Source of the DNA: Oenococcus kitaharae
Lineage (GTDB): Bacteria > Bacillota > Bacilli > Lactobacillales > Lactobacillaceae
Length of the DNA stretch: 64,000 bases
Assembly: GCF_025758695.1 (NCBI RefSeq)
Contig: NZ_JANJQP010000003.1
Coordinates: forward strand, 347,413-411,412
Direction: 5' to 3'
The translations under genes and the position numbers were made by a program. Below, piece after piece: positions 28,192 to 37,817 of the stretch. Each line of letters starts with the position of its first letter. Position 1 is the stretch's first letter. Below the pieces are notes generated by a model. That model was not told where the DNA came from. It did not search any database and saw only the letters and a program-made list of their open reading frames with translations.

Positions 28192-28593
28192 ATGACAATG
28201 ACTGATCCCATCGCAGATTTTCTGACTCGTATTCGTAATGCGAACATGGTTCGTCACGAAAACGTTGAAGTACCTGCTTCAAAGATCAAAGTTAGTATGG
28301 CTCAAATCCTCAAGGACGAAGGCTTTATTAATGATTACCAAATCGTTGATACACCAAACAAGCAAGGCTTGATTTCGTTAAACTTAAAATATGGTCCCAA
28401 TCGTGAACGCGTTATCACGGGATTGAAGCGTATTTCGAAACCTGGTCTTCGTTCTTATGTCTCTTCAGATGCTGTTCCTAAAGTTTTAAATGGTCTGGGA
28501 ATTGCAATCTTATCAACATCGGAAGGTGTTTTAACTGATAAGGCAGCTCGTGCAAAGAAAATTGGCGGCGAAGTTATCGCTTTCGTCTGGTAA
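28192..28593 (+). CDS. rpsH: 30S ribosomal protein S8
   Basis: 133 residues, central 16S rRNA-binding assembly protein. [13 protein letters not shown] start and [15 protein letters not shown]-terminal motif. GGAAGGA site; an internal ATG 6 nt downstream is an alternative start. Confidence 0.97.
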   Translation: MTMTDPIADFLTRIRNANMVRHENVEVPASKIKVSMAQILKDEGFINDYQIVDTPNKQGLISLNLKYGPNRERVITGLKRISKPGLRSYVSSDAVPKVLNGLGIAILSTSEGVLTDKAARAKKIGGEVIAFVW

Positions 28594-28632
28594 TTTAATA
28601 CATGGTTCATTTATCTAGAAAAGGAGAAAACC

Positions 28633-29169
28633 ATGAGTCGTATTGGAAATAAAGAAATCACCGTTCCTGCCGGTGTTGAAGTTAAGCAGGATCAAGAGAT
28701 TGTAACTGTGAAGGGACCGAAAGGTGAAATTTCTCGGCCGATCGCGAGTGAAATCTCGATGACAATTAATGGCAATGAAATTAAGTTCAGCCGCCCTGAT
28801 GATTCAAATCGCAACAAGGCTTTGCATGGAACAACTCGAGCAAATGTTGCTAATATGATTGAGGGTGTCTCTAACGGCTTCAAAAAGAATCTTGAGCTTG
28901 TTGGTGTGGGATATCGTGCTTCTAAGCAAGGCGACAAACTTGTTTTAACAGTCGGATTCTCGCATCCAGTTGAATTTGCCGCACGTGAGGGATTAACCGT
29001 TAACGTGCCTGATTCAGTTCACATTTCAATTGAAGGTATCTCTAAACAAGGAGTAGGAGATTTTGCCGCTGAGATTCGCGGTGTTCGCCCTCCTGAACCC
29101 TATAAAGGCAAGGGAATTCGTTACGAAGGTGAAGTTGTACGCCGCAAGGAAGGTAAGACTGGTAAATAA
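28633..29169 (+). CDS. rplF: 50S ribosomal protein L6
   Basis: 178 residues near the factor-binding site. [15 protein letters not shown] start and [14 protein letters not shown]-terminal signature. AAAAGGAG site. Confidence 0.98.
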   Translation: MSRIGNKEITVPAGVEVKQDQEIVTVKGPKGEISRPIASEISMTINGNEIKFSRPDDSNRNKALHGTTRANVANMIEGVSNGFKKNLELVGVGYRASKQGDKLVLTVGFSHPVEFAAREGLTVNVPDSVHISIEGISKQGVGDFAAEIRGVRPPEPYKGKGIRYEGEVVRRKEGKTGK

Positions 29170-29200
29170 CCAGTCTTAAAAATGAAAAGGAAGCATTGCT

Positions 29201-29557
29201 ATGATCACAAAACCAGATAAAAATAAGACGCGTCAAAGGCGTCACGCGCGTGTGCGCGGAAAGATTTCTGGTACTGCACAGCGCCCCCGTTTGAGCGTAT
29301 TCCGTTCGAATTCAAACATCTACGCACAAGTAATTGATGACGTAGCGGGTGTGACGCTAGCAAGTGCCTCTACTTTGGATCAAGAAAACCAAGGTGGAAC
29401 AAAATCTGAACAAGCTGCAAAAGTTGGCGAATCCGTCGCTAAAGCAGCTACGAAAAAAAATATCACGGAAGTTGTTTTTGACCGTAGTGGATATCTCTAC
29501 CATGGTCGCGTTGAAGCATTAGCTGATGGCGCTCGTGAAGCAGGCTTGAAATTCTAA
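29201..29557 (+). CDS. rplR: 50S ribosomal protein L18
   Basis: 118 residues, binds 5S r[26 protein letters not shown] and [14 protein letters not shown] are conserved. AAAAGGA site. Confidence 0.98.
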   Translation: MITKPDKNKTRQRRHARVRGKISGTAQRPRLSVFRSNSNIYAQVIDDVAGVTLASASTLDQENQGGTKSEQAAKVGESVAKAATKKNITEVVFDRSGYLYHGRVEALADGAREAGLKF

Positions 29558-29575
29558 AGGGGAGGAGGATAAGTT

Positions 29576-30073
29576 ATGGCAGAATATATTAACCCAAATG
29601 CACTCGGTGATCTTGAAGAGAATGTTGTTTCGATCAACCGTGTTACAAAAGTTGTTAAAGGTGGCCGGCGTTTGCGTTTTGCTGCGCTAGTTATCGTTGG
29701 CGATAAAAATGGTCATGTTGGTTATGGCACAGGTAAAGCACAAGAAGTTCCCGAAGCAATTCGAAAAGCAGTTGAAGATGCTAAGCGTCATTTAGTTGAG
29801 GTTCCAACTGTTGGAACAACGATTCCTCACGATGTCCTTGGGGTCGACGGTGGCGGAAAAGTGCTCTTAAAGCCAGCCTCTGAAGGTTCTGGAGTTGCTG
29901 CAGGTGGCTCTACTCGTCCAATTATGGAGTTAGCCGGTGTTGCTGATGTTACGGCTAAGTCACTTGGTTCATCTACAGCTGTCAACGTTGTTCGCGCAAC
30001 TTTTGATGCTTTGACCAATTTGAAGGAAGCCAAGGTCGTCGCTGCATTACGCGGTGTTGATCTTGGAGAATAA
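29576..30073 (+). CDS. rpsE: 30S ribosomal protein S5
   Basis: 165 residues, fidelity protein at the mRNA entry. [16 protein letters not shown] and the loop [21 protein letters not shown], where spectinomycin resistance changes occur, look wild type. GGAGGAGG site. Confidence 0.98.
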   Translation: MAEYINPNALGDLEENVVSINRVTKVVKGGRRLRFAALVIVGDKNGHVGYGTGKAQEVPEAIRKAVEDAKRHLVEVPTVGTTIPHDVLGVDGGGKVLLKPASEGSGVAAGGSTRPIMELAGVADVTAKSLGSSTAVNVVRATFDALTNLKEAKVVAALRGVDLGE

Positions 30074-30083
30074 TGGAGGAGAA

Positions 30084-30266
30084 ATGGCTGATTTAAAAAT
30101 TACTTTAATTAAAAGTATTGCACACCGTGAGCCTAGACAAAGAGTGATCGCAAAGTCCCTTGGCTTGGGTCGCGTGCACTCCTCTGTTGTCCGCCCTGAC
30201 AATGCCGCAACTCGTGGCATTATTTTCAAGATCGCTCATCTTGTGACGGTTGAGGAGGTTAACTAA
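30084..30266 (+). CDS. rpmD: 50S ribosomal protein L30
   Basis: 60 residues from ATG 30084, which follows GGAGGAG; a longer reading from 30054 starts inside rps[16 protein letters not shown] and [11 protein letters not shown] are typical. Ends directly against rplO. Confidence 0.97.
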   Translation: MADLKITLIKSIAHREPRQRVIAKSLGLGRVHSSVVRPDNAATRGIIFKIAHLVTVEEVN

Positions 30267-30728
30267 ATGGATTTATCAACTTTAAAACCAGTAGTTGGTT
30301 CAAGAAAAGCAGCTACTCGTAAAGCCCGTGGTTTTGGCGGCAAAGGTAAGACTGCTGGTCGTGGACAAAAAGGTCAAAAGGCTCGTGAAGGTAAGAAACT
30401 TCGTTTGAGTTTTGAAGGTGGCCAAATGCCTTTGATGAGGCGTATGCCTAAACGAGGTTTCAATAATTTTTCTCGTAAAGAGTTTGCAATTGTCAACTTG
30501 GATATGTTGAATAAGTTTGACGATGGTGACACAGTTTCGGCTGCTTCTTTGGTTGATGCAGGTCTAATTAAAAAAGAGTTGTCAGGCGTAAAAGTTTTGG
30601 CGTCTGGTAAACTAGAGAAGAAGCTTACAATTCAGGTAAGTAAAGCCTCTAAGGCTGCTCAAGCTGCCATTGCACAAGCAGGCAGTACACTTGTATTAAC
30701 AAGTGCTCAGGATGATTCAGAAAACTAA
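30267..30728 (+). CDS. rplO: 50S ribosomal protein L15
   Basis: 153 residues. Gly/Lys/Arg-rich N-terminal region (RGFGGKGKTAGRGQKGQKAR) that threads into 23S rRNA, then FEGGQMPLMRRMPKRGF. GAGGAGG site within rpmD. Confidence 0.98.
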   Translation: MDLSTLKPVVGSRKAATRKARGFGGKGKTAGRGQKGQKAREGKKLRLSFEGGQMPLMRRMPKRGFNNFSRKEFAIVNLDMLNKFDDGDTVSAASLVDAGLIKKELSGVKVLASGKLEKKLTIQVSKASKAAQAAIAQAGSTLVLTSAQDDSEN

Positions 30729-30732
30729 CTAC

Positions 30733-32079
30733 ATGTTTAATTTATTATCAAAAGCCCTTAAACAAAAGGAAATTCGTGTTCGAATCTATTGGACCTTGTT
30801 TATTTTATTCGTCTATAGATTTGGCGCCTACATAACGGTTCCAGGAGTCAATGCAAGTGCCTTGACCAGGTTAATGGATCAAACGTCTTTGCTGTCTATT
30901 CTGAATTTGTTTTCAGGTGGCGGTTTGTCGGCGTATTCTTTGTTTGCCCTGGGTGTTAGTCCTTACGTTACAGCTCAAATTGTTATTCAACTGTTACAAA
31001 TGGATATTGTACCGAAATTGGTTGAGTGGTCGAAGCAAGGTGAAACAGGCAGACGCAAGACAAATCAGATTACAAGGTATTTAACGATCGTTTTGGCCTT
31101 TTTTCAATCGATTGGTATAACCGCTGGTTTGAATGCTCTTGGACAGCCCATTGGTGTAACGTTGCTGAAGGATAGTTCGTTTAATTCCTATTTCGTGATC
31201 GCTATTATCATGACTATTGGTTCGATGTTTTCGGTATGGCTTGGTGAGCAGATCCAAGATAAGGGTATTGGTAACGGCGTATCCATGATCATCTTCGCCG
31301 GAATTGTCGCTCAGCTTTTTCCTAGTCTGTGGCAGCTTTTCCAAGCTGACGTGATAGAGGGCCCAGGCATAAATGGATGGATCAGTTTTGGTGTTCTTTT
31401 CCTGGCTCTATTGATTGTGATTACATTGGTTACATGGTTTTATGGTGCTGTTCGCCGTCTGCCAATGCAATATACGCGATCTGAACGAGACTATGGTGAT
31501 GAAAGTTATTTGCCGTTGCGCGTTAATGTTTCTGGCGTTATTCCCGTTATTTTTGCTTCGTCCCTAATCACGACTCCTCAAACGATTTTGCAGGCTTTTG
31601 TTGGGTCATGGGGCAATCAGCCTTGGTATCGTGTTGCATCCAATATTTTTAGTTTGCAAACTTGGCAGGGTACGTTTGCATACGGTATTATGATTGTTCT
31701 ATTTACCTTCTTCTATGCTTTTGTCCAGGTTAACCCGGAAAAAGTGTCTGAGAATTTACAGAAGCAGGGCTCATATATCATCGGTGTCCGACCGGGTGAG
31801 GAGACCAAAAAGTTCTTAAGTCGTTTGTTGAATCGTTTATCTGGCCCAGGCTCTGTATTCCTCGCTGTTGTCGCTGTTGTGCCGTTGCTTGCACAGAACT
31901 TTGGATTTTTGGATGCAAACTCTGGCATTGGTCTTGGCGGTACCAGCCTTTTGATTGTTATCGGGGTGGCCGTTGATCTGATGCGTCAGATCGAAGGGCT
32001 TACCGAAAAGAAAAATTATATTGGTTTAATCCGTTCTCATCCTTATTTTGATAAGGAAATTTCGGAAGGAAGAATTTGA
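30733..32079 (+). CDS. secY: protein translocase subunit SecY
   Basis: Channel subunit of the SecYEG translocon, 448 residues with ten membrane segments. MFNLLSKALKQKEIR start, PYVTAQIVIQLLQMD and GIGNGVSMIIFAGI are diagnostic. ATG 30733 lies 4 nt after the rplO stop without its own Shine-Dalgarno sequence, so it is probably translationally coupled; GTG 30703 or ATG 30712 inside rplO would add up to ten residues with no family support. Confidence 0.97.
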   Translation: MFNLLSKALKQKEIRVRIYWTLFILFVYRFGAYITVPGVNASALTRLMDQTSLLSILNLFSGGGLSAYSLFALGVSPYVTAQIVIQLLQMDIVPKLVEWSKQGETGRRKTNQITRYLTIVLAFFQSIGITAGLNALGQPIGVTLLKDSSFNSYFVIAIIMTIGSMFSVWLGEQIQDKGIGNGVSMIIFAGIVAQLFPSLWQLFQADVIEGPGINGWISFGVLFLALLIVITLVTWFYGAVRRLPMQYTRSERDYGDESYLPLRVNVSGVIPVIFASSLITTPQTILQAFVGSWGNQPWYRVASNIFSLQTWQGTFAYGIMIVLFTFFYAFVQVNPEKVSENLQKQGSYIIGVRPGEETKKFLSRLLNRLSGPGSVFLAVVAVVPLLAQNFGFLDANSGIGLGGTSLLIVIGVAVDLMRQIEGLTEKKNYIGLIRSHPYFDKEISEGRI

Positions 32080-32080
32080 G

Positions 32081-32647
32081 ATGTCAAAGAATATTGTAAT
32101 GCTGGGCCTCCCTGGGGTTGGTAAAGGAACTAATGCCGAAGTATTGGCGAAAGACTTTAAACTGCCACATATCTCCACGGGCGATATTTTTCGTGCAGCT
32201 ATGTCCCAGCATACTGAATTAGGTGATAAAGCTAAGTCTTTCATCGATGCAGGCAATCTGGTTCCTGATGATGTGACTAACGGCATCGTTAACCAACGCT
32301 TAGACGAAGCTGATGTCTTGTCTGCTTCAGGCTTTATTCTTGATGGCTACCCTCGGAATCCCGAACAGGCTGATTCGCTGGCAGCTTTTTTGAAAAAAAA
32401 GAATCAAGAGGTTGATGCGGTTATTTATCTTCAGGCATCACAGGAACTTGTGACTGCAAGGATGCTTGCCCGTGGACGGGCAGACGACTTGCCTGAAGTT
32501 ATTGCGCATCGCATTGAGGTCGCTAAATCGGAAACTATGCCTCTTGTTGACTATTATCGCCATCAGGGTAACTTGTTTGTTGTAGAAGCAGCTGGTGAAG
32601 TTAAGGACGTTTATGCTAAAGTAGAAGAAGTTGTTTCAAATCTATAA
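32081..32647 (+). CDS. adk: adenylate kinase, short-lid form
   Basis: Catalyses ATP + AMP to 2 ADP. 188 residues. P-loop GLPGVGKGT at 9-17, AMP-binding STGDIFRAA and DGYPRNPEQA. The LID is the short type: MLARGRADDLPEVIAHRIEV runs straight through, without the ~27-residue zinc or hydrogen-bonded insert of most Firmicute enzymes. ATG 32081 lies one base after the secY stop, with GGAAGGA upstream. Confidence 0.96.
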   Translation: MSKNIVMLGLPGVGKGTNAEVLAKDFKLPHISTGDIFRAAMSQHTELGDKAKSFIDAGNLVPDDVTNGIVNQRLDEADVLSASGFILDGYPRNPEQADSLAAFLKKKNQEVDAVIYLQASQELVTARMLARGRADDLPEVIAHRIEVAKSETMPLVDYYRHQGNLFVVEAAGEVKDVYAKVEEVVSNL

Positions 32648-32652
32648 AAGGT

Positions 32653-32681
32653 TTGATTTTTTTTCTGTTCGCTGATATAAT
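32653..32681 (+). promoter_or_regulatory. promoter of the infA-rpmJ-rpsM segment
   Basis: TTGATT, 17-nt spacer, TATAAT, directly after the adk stop. It gives the alpha-operon part of the cluster its own promoter. Confidence 0.75.
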
Positions 32682-32715
32682 TTGAAGGTTGACCGTATAA
32701 AATTTGGAGGTAAGA

Positions 32716-32934
32716 GTGGCAGGTAACGATGTTATTGAGATTGAAGGAGTAATTAAGGAGACGAAGCCGAATGCTAACTTCATTGTTGAGTTGGAGAACG
32801 GTGCACAAATACAGGCCGGGGTTTCTGGCAAGATTCGAAAGAATTACATCCGTATTCTCGTTGGAGATCGTGTTACGGTTGAAATGTCGCCATATGATTT
32901 GACTAAGGGTCGAATCACTTATCGTCACAAATAA
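32716..32934 (+). CDS. infA: translation initiation factor IF-1
   Basis: 72-residue OB-fold factor that binds the ribosomal A site during initiation. [17 protein letters not shown] and [22 protein letters not shown] are typical. The GTG at 32716 follows GGAGG by 5 nt; the longer TTG reading would overlap the ribosome binding site. Confidence 0.97.
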   Translation: MAGNDVIEIEGVIKETKPNANFIVELENGAQIQAGVSGKIRKNYIRILVGDRVTVEMSPYDLTKGRITYRHK

Positions 32935-32975
32935 GACGAGACAACAATCAGTTAACCGAATAGGAGGAATAGATT

Positions 32976-33095
32976 GTGAAAGTACGTCCATCTGTAAAGC
33001 CGATGTGTGACCAGTGCCGTGTCATTAAGCGGAATGGTCGTGTTATGGTCATTTGTTCAGCAAATCCAAAGCACAAGCAGCGCCAAGGCAAGTAA
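32976..33095 (+). CDS. rpmJ: 50S ribosomal protein L36
   Basis: 39 residues from a [17 protein letters not shown] start with the zinc ligands of the C+ form: two Cys in CDQC, Cys in VICS and His in [14 protein letters not shown] site lies upstream. Confidence 0.96.
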   Translation: MKVRPSVKPMCDQCRVIKRNGRVMVICSANPKHKQRQGK

Positions 33096-33153
33096 TTTTT
33101 TTTGGCAGGCCGGTGGCATAAAGAACCGACATACATAGAAAGGAGGAATTGTT

Positions 33154-33525
33154 ATGGCTCGTATTGCAGGAATAGATTTACCACGTGATAAAAGACTCGT
33201 GATTGGTCTTACTTATATATATGGAATCGGTAATACAACTGCTGAGAAAATTTTAGCAGAAGCTGGTGTCAGTGAAGATGTTCGTGTACGCGACCTTAGC
33301 CCTGAAGATGAGGATAAGGTTCGTGCCACGGTTGACAAGCTTAACTTGACATTAGAGGGCGATCTTCGTAGAGAAGTCAGTTTGAATATCAAAGGACTTC
33401 AAGAAATCGCCTCATACCGAGGCATTCGTCATCGTCGTGGCTTGCCCGTTCGCGGACAGCATACGAAGAATAATGCGCGTACACGCAAAGGCCCAGCTAA
33501 AGCAATTGCTGGCAAGAAGAAGTAA
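33154..33525 (+). CDS. rpsM: 30S ribosomal protein S13
   Basis: 123 residues bridging the 30S head and P-site t[28 protein letters not shown] and [19 protein letters not shown] are conserved. AAAGGAGG site. Confidence 0.98.
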   Translation: MARIAGIDLPRDKRLVIGLTYIYGIGNTTAEKILAEAGVSEDVRVRDLSPEDEDKVRATVDKLNLTLEGDLRREVSLNIKGLQEIASYRGIRHRRGLPVRGQHTKNNARTRKGPAKAIAGKKK

Positions 33526-33551
33526 CTAATTAAGAAAGGAGATTTTTCAAT

Positions 33552-33950
33552 ATGGCAAGTCGTACAAGTCGTACAAGTAGTCGTAAGCGCCGTGTTAAAA
33601 AGAATATCGAAAAGGGTGTTGCACATATCCATTCGACTTTTAATAACACGATCGTTATGATTACTGATGAAGTTGGAAACGCCGTTTCCTGGTCATCAGC
33701 CGGTTCGCTGGGCTTTAAGGGTTCTCGTAAGTCTACTCCTTTTGCTGCTCAACTTGCTGGTGAAGCTGCTGCAAAGGCTGCAATCGAACAAAATATGCAT
33801 AGCGTTGCAATCAGTGTGAAGGGACCTGGTCCCGGACGTGAATCTGCAATTCGTGCCGTTGCTGCTGCTGGTCTTGAAATAACTGCGATCAGTGACGTAA
33901 CCCCAGTTCCTCATAACGGTTCTCGTCCACCGAAACAGCGTCGAGCATAA
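33552..33950 (+). CDS. rpsK: 30S ribosomal protein S11
   Basis: 132 residues on the 30S platform. [15 protein letters not shown] and [14 protein letters not shown] are conserved. The extreme N-terminus is encoded by a 9-bp tandem repeat (SRTSRTSSR). AAAGGAG site. Confidence 0.98.
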   Translation: MASRTSRTSSRKRRVKKNIEKGVAHIHSTFNNTIVMITDEVGNAVSWSSAGSLGFKGSRKSTPFAAQLAGEAAAKAAIEQNMHSVAISVKGPGPGRESAIRAVAAAGLEITAISDVTPVPHNGSRPPKQRRA

Positions 33951-33974
33951 TAAATATATAGGAGAGGCAAATAT

Positions 33975-34922
33975 ATGATCGAATTTCAAAAGCCAACAAT
34001 TTCGACCGTCGAAGAATCAGAAAAATATGGGAAGTTTGTTGCCGAACCTCTTGAGCGTGGCTATGGTACGACTCTCGGTAATTCTTTGAGAAGAGTTTTG
34101 CTTTCCAGCCTCCCGGGTGCAGCAATTAATTCCGTACAGATCGATGGCGTACTTCATGAATTCACAACGATTGATGGTGTAACTGAAGATGTTACGCAAA
34201 TCATTTTGAATCTTAAGAAGGTCGCTTTAAGGATTGATTCTGATGAACAGAAGACGCTTGAAGTTGACTTTAGTGGCGCTGGAGATTTAACTGCCGGTGA
34301 TATCAAGGGTGATGGTGACGTTGAAATTCTGAATCCTGACTTGCATCTAGCAACTGTTTCGGCCGGTAAAAGTCTGCATATGACTTTGACTGCCGTTCGT
34401 GGCCGTGGATATGATTCGGCGGAAGAAAACAAGGCCAAAATGGAACTTGGTATTGGTGTGCTCGCAATTGATTCTATTTACACGCCAATTTCTAAGGTTA
34501 ACTACACTGTCGAGAAGACACGTGTTGGTCATCGTGATGATTATGATAAGCTTACTCTAGAGGTTTGGACTGATGGGTCTGTTACGCCTAGTGAAGCTTT
34601 GAGTCTTGGATCCAAGATCTTGACAGAACATCTTTCTCTGTTCATTGACCTTAGTAATGCTGGGCAAAAAGAGATGATGTTGGATCCTGACGCGGTTGAG
34701 ACCGTTATGGAGAAAAAGGAACCGATTGAAGAGCTTGAACTCTCAGTTCGTTCTTTCAATTGCCTAAAGCGTGCTGGAATTAATACGATCGAGGATCTGA
34801 CGAACAAGACCCTTCACGATATGGGCGAAGTTCGAAACTTGGGTCGTAAATCTCTTGAAGAGATCATTCAAAAGCTCGCCGAGCGGGGGCATTCGTTTAA
34901 GCAGGATGTTGAAGACCAATAA
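33975..34922 (+). CDS. rpoA: RNA polymerase alpha subunit
   Basis: 315 residues. N-terminal dimerisation domain ([25 protein letters not shown]) and C-terminal domain with the [19 protein letters not shown] and [14 protein letters not shown] helices that contact UP elements and activators. AGGAGAGG site. Confidence 0.98.
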   Translation: MIEFQKPTISTVEESEKYGKFVAEPLERGYGTTLGNSLRRVLLSSLPGAAINSVQIDGVLHEFTTIDGVTEDVTQIILNLKKVALRIDSDEQKTLEVDFSGAGDLTAGDIKGDGDVEILNPDLHLATVSAGKSLHMTLTAVRGRGYDSAEENKAKMELGIGVLAIDSIYTPISKVNYTVEKTRVGHRDDYDKLTLEVWTDGSVTPSEALSLGSKILTEHLSLFIDLSNAGQKEMMLDPDAVETVMEKKEPIEELELSVRSFNCLKRAGINTIEDLTNKTLHDMGEVRNLGRKSLEEIIQKLAERGHSFKQDVEDQ

Positions 34923-34948
34923 TTGAAGTAGTTCAGAAAGGAGTAATC

Positions 34949-35344
34949 ATGGGATATCGTAAATTACAAAGAACCAAATCTCAGCGAAAAGCACTTTTAC
35001 GTGATTTGACGACTAATTTAATTCTTAATGGACGAATTCAGACAACTGAAGCTCGTGCTAAAGAAGTTCGTCGTCAAGCTGAAAAAATGATTACGCTTGG
35101 AAAACGTGGCGATCTTGCTGCTCGACGTTTAGCTGCAGCATATCTTCGCGATGTTGAAGATGAAAATAAAATCAAGAATGCGACTAGCGCAGAAGATGTC
35201 GTTGAACAAAAAGCTGTAAAAACTTTGTTCGGCGATGTTGCACCCCGTTTCCAGAGCAGAAATGGTGGTTACACTAGGATTTATAAGCTCGGACAGCGTC
35301 GCGGTGATGCTGCTCCAATGGCTTTATTGGAATTGGTTGATTAA
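34949..35344 (+). CDS. rplQ: 50S ribosomal protein L17
   Basis: 131 residues, last ribosomal gene of the supercluster. [20 protein letters not shown] and [17 protein letters not shown] are conserved. AAAGGAG site; a strong terminator follows. Confidence 0.98.
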   Translation: MGYRKLQRTKSQRKALLRDLTTNLILNGRIQTTEARAKEVRRQAEKMITLGKRGDLAARRLAAAYLRDVEDENKIKNATSAEDVVEQKAVKTLFGDVAPRFQSRNGGYTRIYKLGQRRGDAAPMALLELVD

Positions 35345-35363
35345 AATCATAAGCGTAATTCAA

Positions 35364-35390
35364 AAGGCTTCTAAATGGAGGCCTTTTTAT
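35364..35390 (+). terminator. intrinsic terminator of the ribosomal supercluster
   Basis: AAGGCTTC/GAGGCCTT stem (one G-U pair) with loop TAAATG and a T run. Confidence 0.85.
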
Positions 35391-35424
35391 TACGCCATTT
35401 TTGTTTTTTTACGCTGGCCTTTGT

Positions 35425-35430
35425 TAAAAT
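35425..35430 (+). promoter_or_regulatory. -10 element of ecfA1 (leaderless start)
   Basis: TAAAAT, 7 nt before ATG 35438, with no ribosome binding site; about 35 nt after the rplQ terminator. Confidence 0.5.
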
Positions 35431-35437
35431 TCTAGTG

Positions 35438-36238
35438 ATGGCCTCAGCAATTGCAATTTATAATTTATCTTTTACATTTGAAGATGGGTTGCCACTCTTC
35501 CGCAACCTCTCACTGACAATTAAAAAAGGTGAATGGCTTTCGGTTGTAGGCAGAAATGGTTCTGGGAAAACAACGCTGATGCGTTTGATCTTAGGACTGG
35601 AAACGGCTCAGGCGGGAACGATTGAAATTAATGGCAGGCTGGGTGCCGTTTTTCAGAATCCGGATGATCAATTTATTGGAGCGACAGTCGAGGATGAATT
35701 AGCATTTGGATTGGAAAACCAAGAACTGAATCCGGATTTGATGCCTGAGAAAATTAAGCGTGTTTTAAATGAAGTTGGTATGCCGGGATATGATAAAAGC
35801 TTGCCGGATCAATTATCTGGTGGCCAAAAACAAAGAATTGCAATTGGATCAGCTCTAATTATTAATGCCGATATTTTAATCTTCGATGAAGCGACTAGCA
35901 TGCTAGATCCCGTAGGCAGAAAGTCTATTCTGCATTTGTTGTCTGATTTGCATAGGCAAAATCCAAATCTCACCATCATTAATATTACCCACGATGCAGA
36001 TGAAATCGTTTCAGGCAAACGTATTTTGGTACTTGAAGACGGGAAAATTATTGCAGATAGACCCACAGCTGCCTTGATGACTGATAGACCCTTTTTAAGG
36101 GAACATCACTTGGCTGAGACGTTTGCCTCAAAATTGGCAGGACAACTAAACATGAAGAGACCAAGCCAATCGCAAATTCCAAAGAATGTGATTTCCAATG
36201 AACAATTAATCTCATGGCTATTGAATTTCAACAAGTGA
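35438..36238 (+). CDS. ecfA1: energy-coupling factor transporter ATPase EcfA1
   Basis: One of the two ATPases of the shared ECF module that powers vitamin uptake through exchangeable S-components. 266 residues from ATG 35438. Walker A GRNGSGKT at 38-45, Q-loop FQNPDDQF, signature LSGGQKQR and Walker B ILIFDEAT are intact. A longer in-frame reading from 35375 would start inside the terminator. Overlaps ecfA2 by 25 nt. Confidence 0.94.
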   Translation: MASAIAIYNLSFTFEDGLPLFRNLSLTIKKGEWLSVVGRNGSGKTTLMRLILGLETAQAGTIEINGRLGAVFQNPDDQFIGATVEDELAFGLENQELNPDLMPEKIKRVLNEVGMPGYDKSLPDQLSGGQKQRIAIGSALIINADILIFDEATSMLDPVGRKSILHLLSDLHRQNPNLTIINITHDADEIVSGKRILVLEDGKIIADRPTAALMTDRPFLREHHLAETFASKLAGQLNMKRPSQSQIPKNVISNEQLISWLLNFNK

Positions 36239-37029
36239 ATTACCGTTATAAAACACTTCCGCAAGAGAAGGTTTTTTCGTTAGAAAAATTATCTCTGCGC
36301 ATTAATGAGGGTGATTTTATTCTTGTTGCCGGTTCAACCGGTTCTGGCAAAACAACTTTCTTGAAATTATTGGATACGTTAATTCTACCCAGCGAGGGTC
36401 AAATTATTTTTCAAGATCAGGTCATCAATCATAGAAGCCCTGAGAAAGCTTTGATGAAAATTCGCCGTCTTTTTGCCTTCGTTTTGCAGTTTCCCCAACG
36501 CCAGCTTTTTGCAAATACGGTTTTAGAAGATGTTGCCTTCTCTTCTCTTAATTTTGGGGATAGCAAAGTGGTCGCTGAAAAAAAAGCTGCTGAAATCTTA
36601 GAACGAGTTGGATTAGAACAAGCACTTTGGCAACGGCCAGTCTTTAATTTATCAGTGGGACAGATGCGCAAAGCTGCTATTGCAGGTTCTTTAGTGAATC
36701 ACCCACAATATTTATTATTAGATGAGCCGACTGCTGGAATGGATGAATACGCTAAAAAGGATTTGCTGGAACTTTTGGAACAGCTTCATAAAGATGGTTC
36801 GACCATTATTGTTGTGAGCCACGACTTGGATATTTTTGTGCCTTTTGCTAACAGGATGTTTTTCTTTTCTGATGGTCAATTGCTTTTCGACCAAAGCCCT
36901 GCGCAGCTATATTCCCAAAAAAATATTCAAGGTCTTCAATTGCCGACTGCTGTTTATTATGCGCGCCGGCTGGGATTAAAAAAAACACCTTTGTCATTGA
37001 AGGAGTTAGCTGAGGCGATTAATGAATAG
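36214..37029 (+). CDS. ecfA2: energy-coupling factor transporter ATPase EcfA2
   Basis: Second ECF ATPase, 271 residues. Walker A GSTGSGKT at 40-47, Q-loop LQFPQRQLF and Walker B YLLLDEPTAG are typical. The ABC signature reads LSVGQMRKA where LSGGQ is usual, a substitution at the first Gly. Overlaps ecfA1 by 25 nt and ecfT by 8 nt. Confidence 0.93.
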   Translation: MAIEFQQVNYRYKTLPQEKVFSLEKLSLRINEGDFILVAGSTGSGKTTFLKLLDTLILPSEGQIIFQDQVINHRSPEKALMKIRRLFAFVLQFPQRQLFANTVLEDVAFSSLNFGDSKVVAEKKAAEILERVGLEQALWQRPVFNLSVGQMRKAAIAGSLVNHPQYLLLDEPTAGMDEYAKKDLLELLEQLHKDGSTIIVVSHDLDIFVPFANRMFFFSDGQLLFDQSPAQLYSQKNIQGLQLPTAVYYARRLGLKKTPLSLKELAEAINE

Positions 37030-37813
37030 CTTGTTTGGACGCTTTATTCCAACTGATTCTTTTATTGCCCGCCTAGATCCTCGGACAAAAATTATTATTG
37101 ACTTTTTCTTCGTGCTTATTTTATTTTTAACCCAGTCTTGGTTAGACTATGGCGTATTAGCTTTATTTGTTATCTGCGCGATTATTTTTTCCAAAATTCC
37201 CCTCAAAATTTTTTTGTCGGGCTTAAAATCTATTATTTTTCTAGTTACGTTTATGATTTTGGTTCAATTTTTGTTGACACCACCGATTAATCAGGCAGAC
37301 ATTCTTTTTAGCTTTGGCTGGTTTAAAATTTCATTATCTGCCTTAAGCAATGCGGCCATATTCGCACTGAGATTCTTTTTTATGATTTTGGTAACAACAT
37401 TGATGACAGCTACCACTGCGCCAACGGCCATCGCTGATGGTATTGCGAGTCTCTTAAAACCACTTGGTAAATTAGGATTGGATACAAAAACGTTTGCACT
37501 TTTAATTTCCATGTCTTTGAGGTTTGTACCGATTTTATCTGACGAATTTGCGACCATTGTCGATGCGCAGCGTTCTCGAGGCCTTAGTCTTCGAGCAGGC
37601 GGGCTTATTAAAAGAGTTAAAGCACTTATCCCTATGATAATCCCCTTGATCAGTGTTGCTTTTAACAAAGCTCTGGCTCTAGCCGATACAATGGAGGTAC
37701 GTGGCTTTGTCAATGCAAAAAATCGAACCAGTTTTCATCATTTGCATTTTCAGAGTTTGGATTGGTTAATTTTAGTCATTTTCTTCGTTATTGTTCTTTG
37801 GATCGTCGTTTAA
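37022..37813 (+). CDS. ecfT: energy-coupling factor transporter transmembrane protein EcfT
   Basis: 263-residue membrane scaffold that couples EcfA1/A2 to the S-component. About five to six membrane segments, with the two coupling-helix motifs AQRSRG and TMEVRG in the C-terminal half. Sits in the conserved rplQ-ecfA1-ecfA2-ecfT-truA order of Lactobacillales. Confidence 0.94.
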   Translation: MNSLFGRFIPTDSFIARLDPRTKIIIDFFFVLILFLTQSWLDYGVLALFVICAIIFSKIPLKIFLSGLKSIIFLVTFMILVQFLLTPPINQADILFSFGWFKISLSALSNAAIFALRFFFMILVTTLMTATTAPTAIADGIASLLKPLGKLGLDTKTFALLISMSLRFVPILSDEFATIVDAQRSRGLSLRAGGLIKRVKALIPMIIPLISVAFNKALALADTMEVRGFVNAKNRTSFHHLHFQSLDWLILVIFFVIVLWIVV

Positions 37814-37817
37814 TTCA

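Noticed and set aside
33552..33600. 9-bp tandem repeat at the start of rpsK as a possible slippage site
   Set aside because: It stays in frame and encodes a plausible disordered N-terminus of S11; no sign of variation can be seen from one sequence.
35375..35437. Longer ecfA1 reading with a hydrophobic N-terminus
   Set aside because: It starts in the rplQ terminator and before the -10 element; family alignments by eye begin near ATG 35438.
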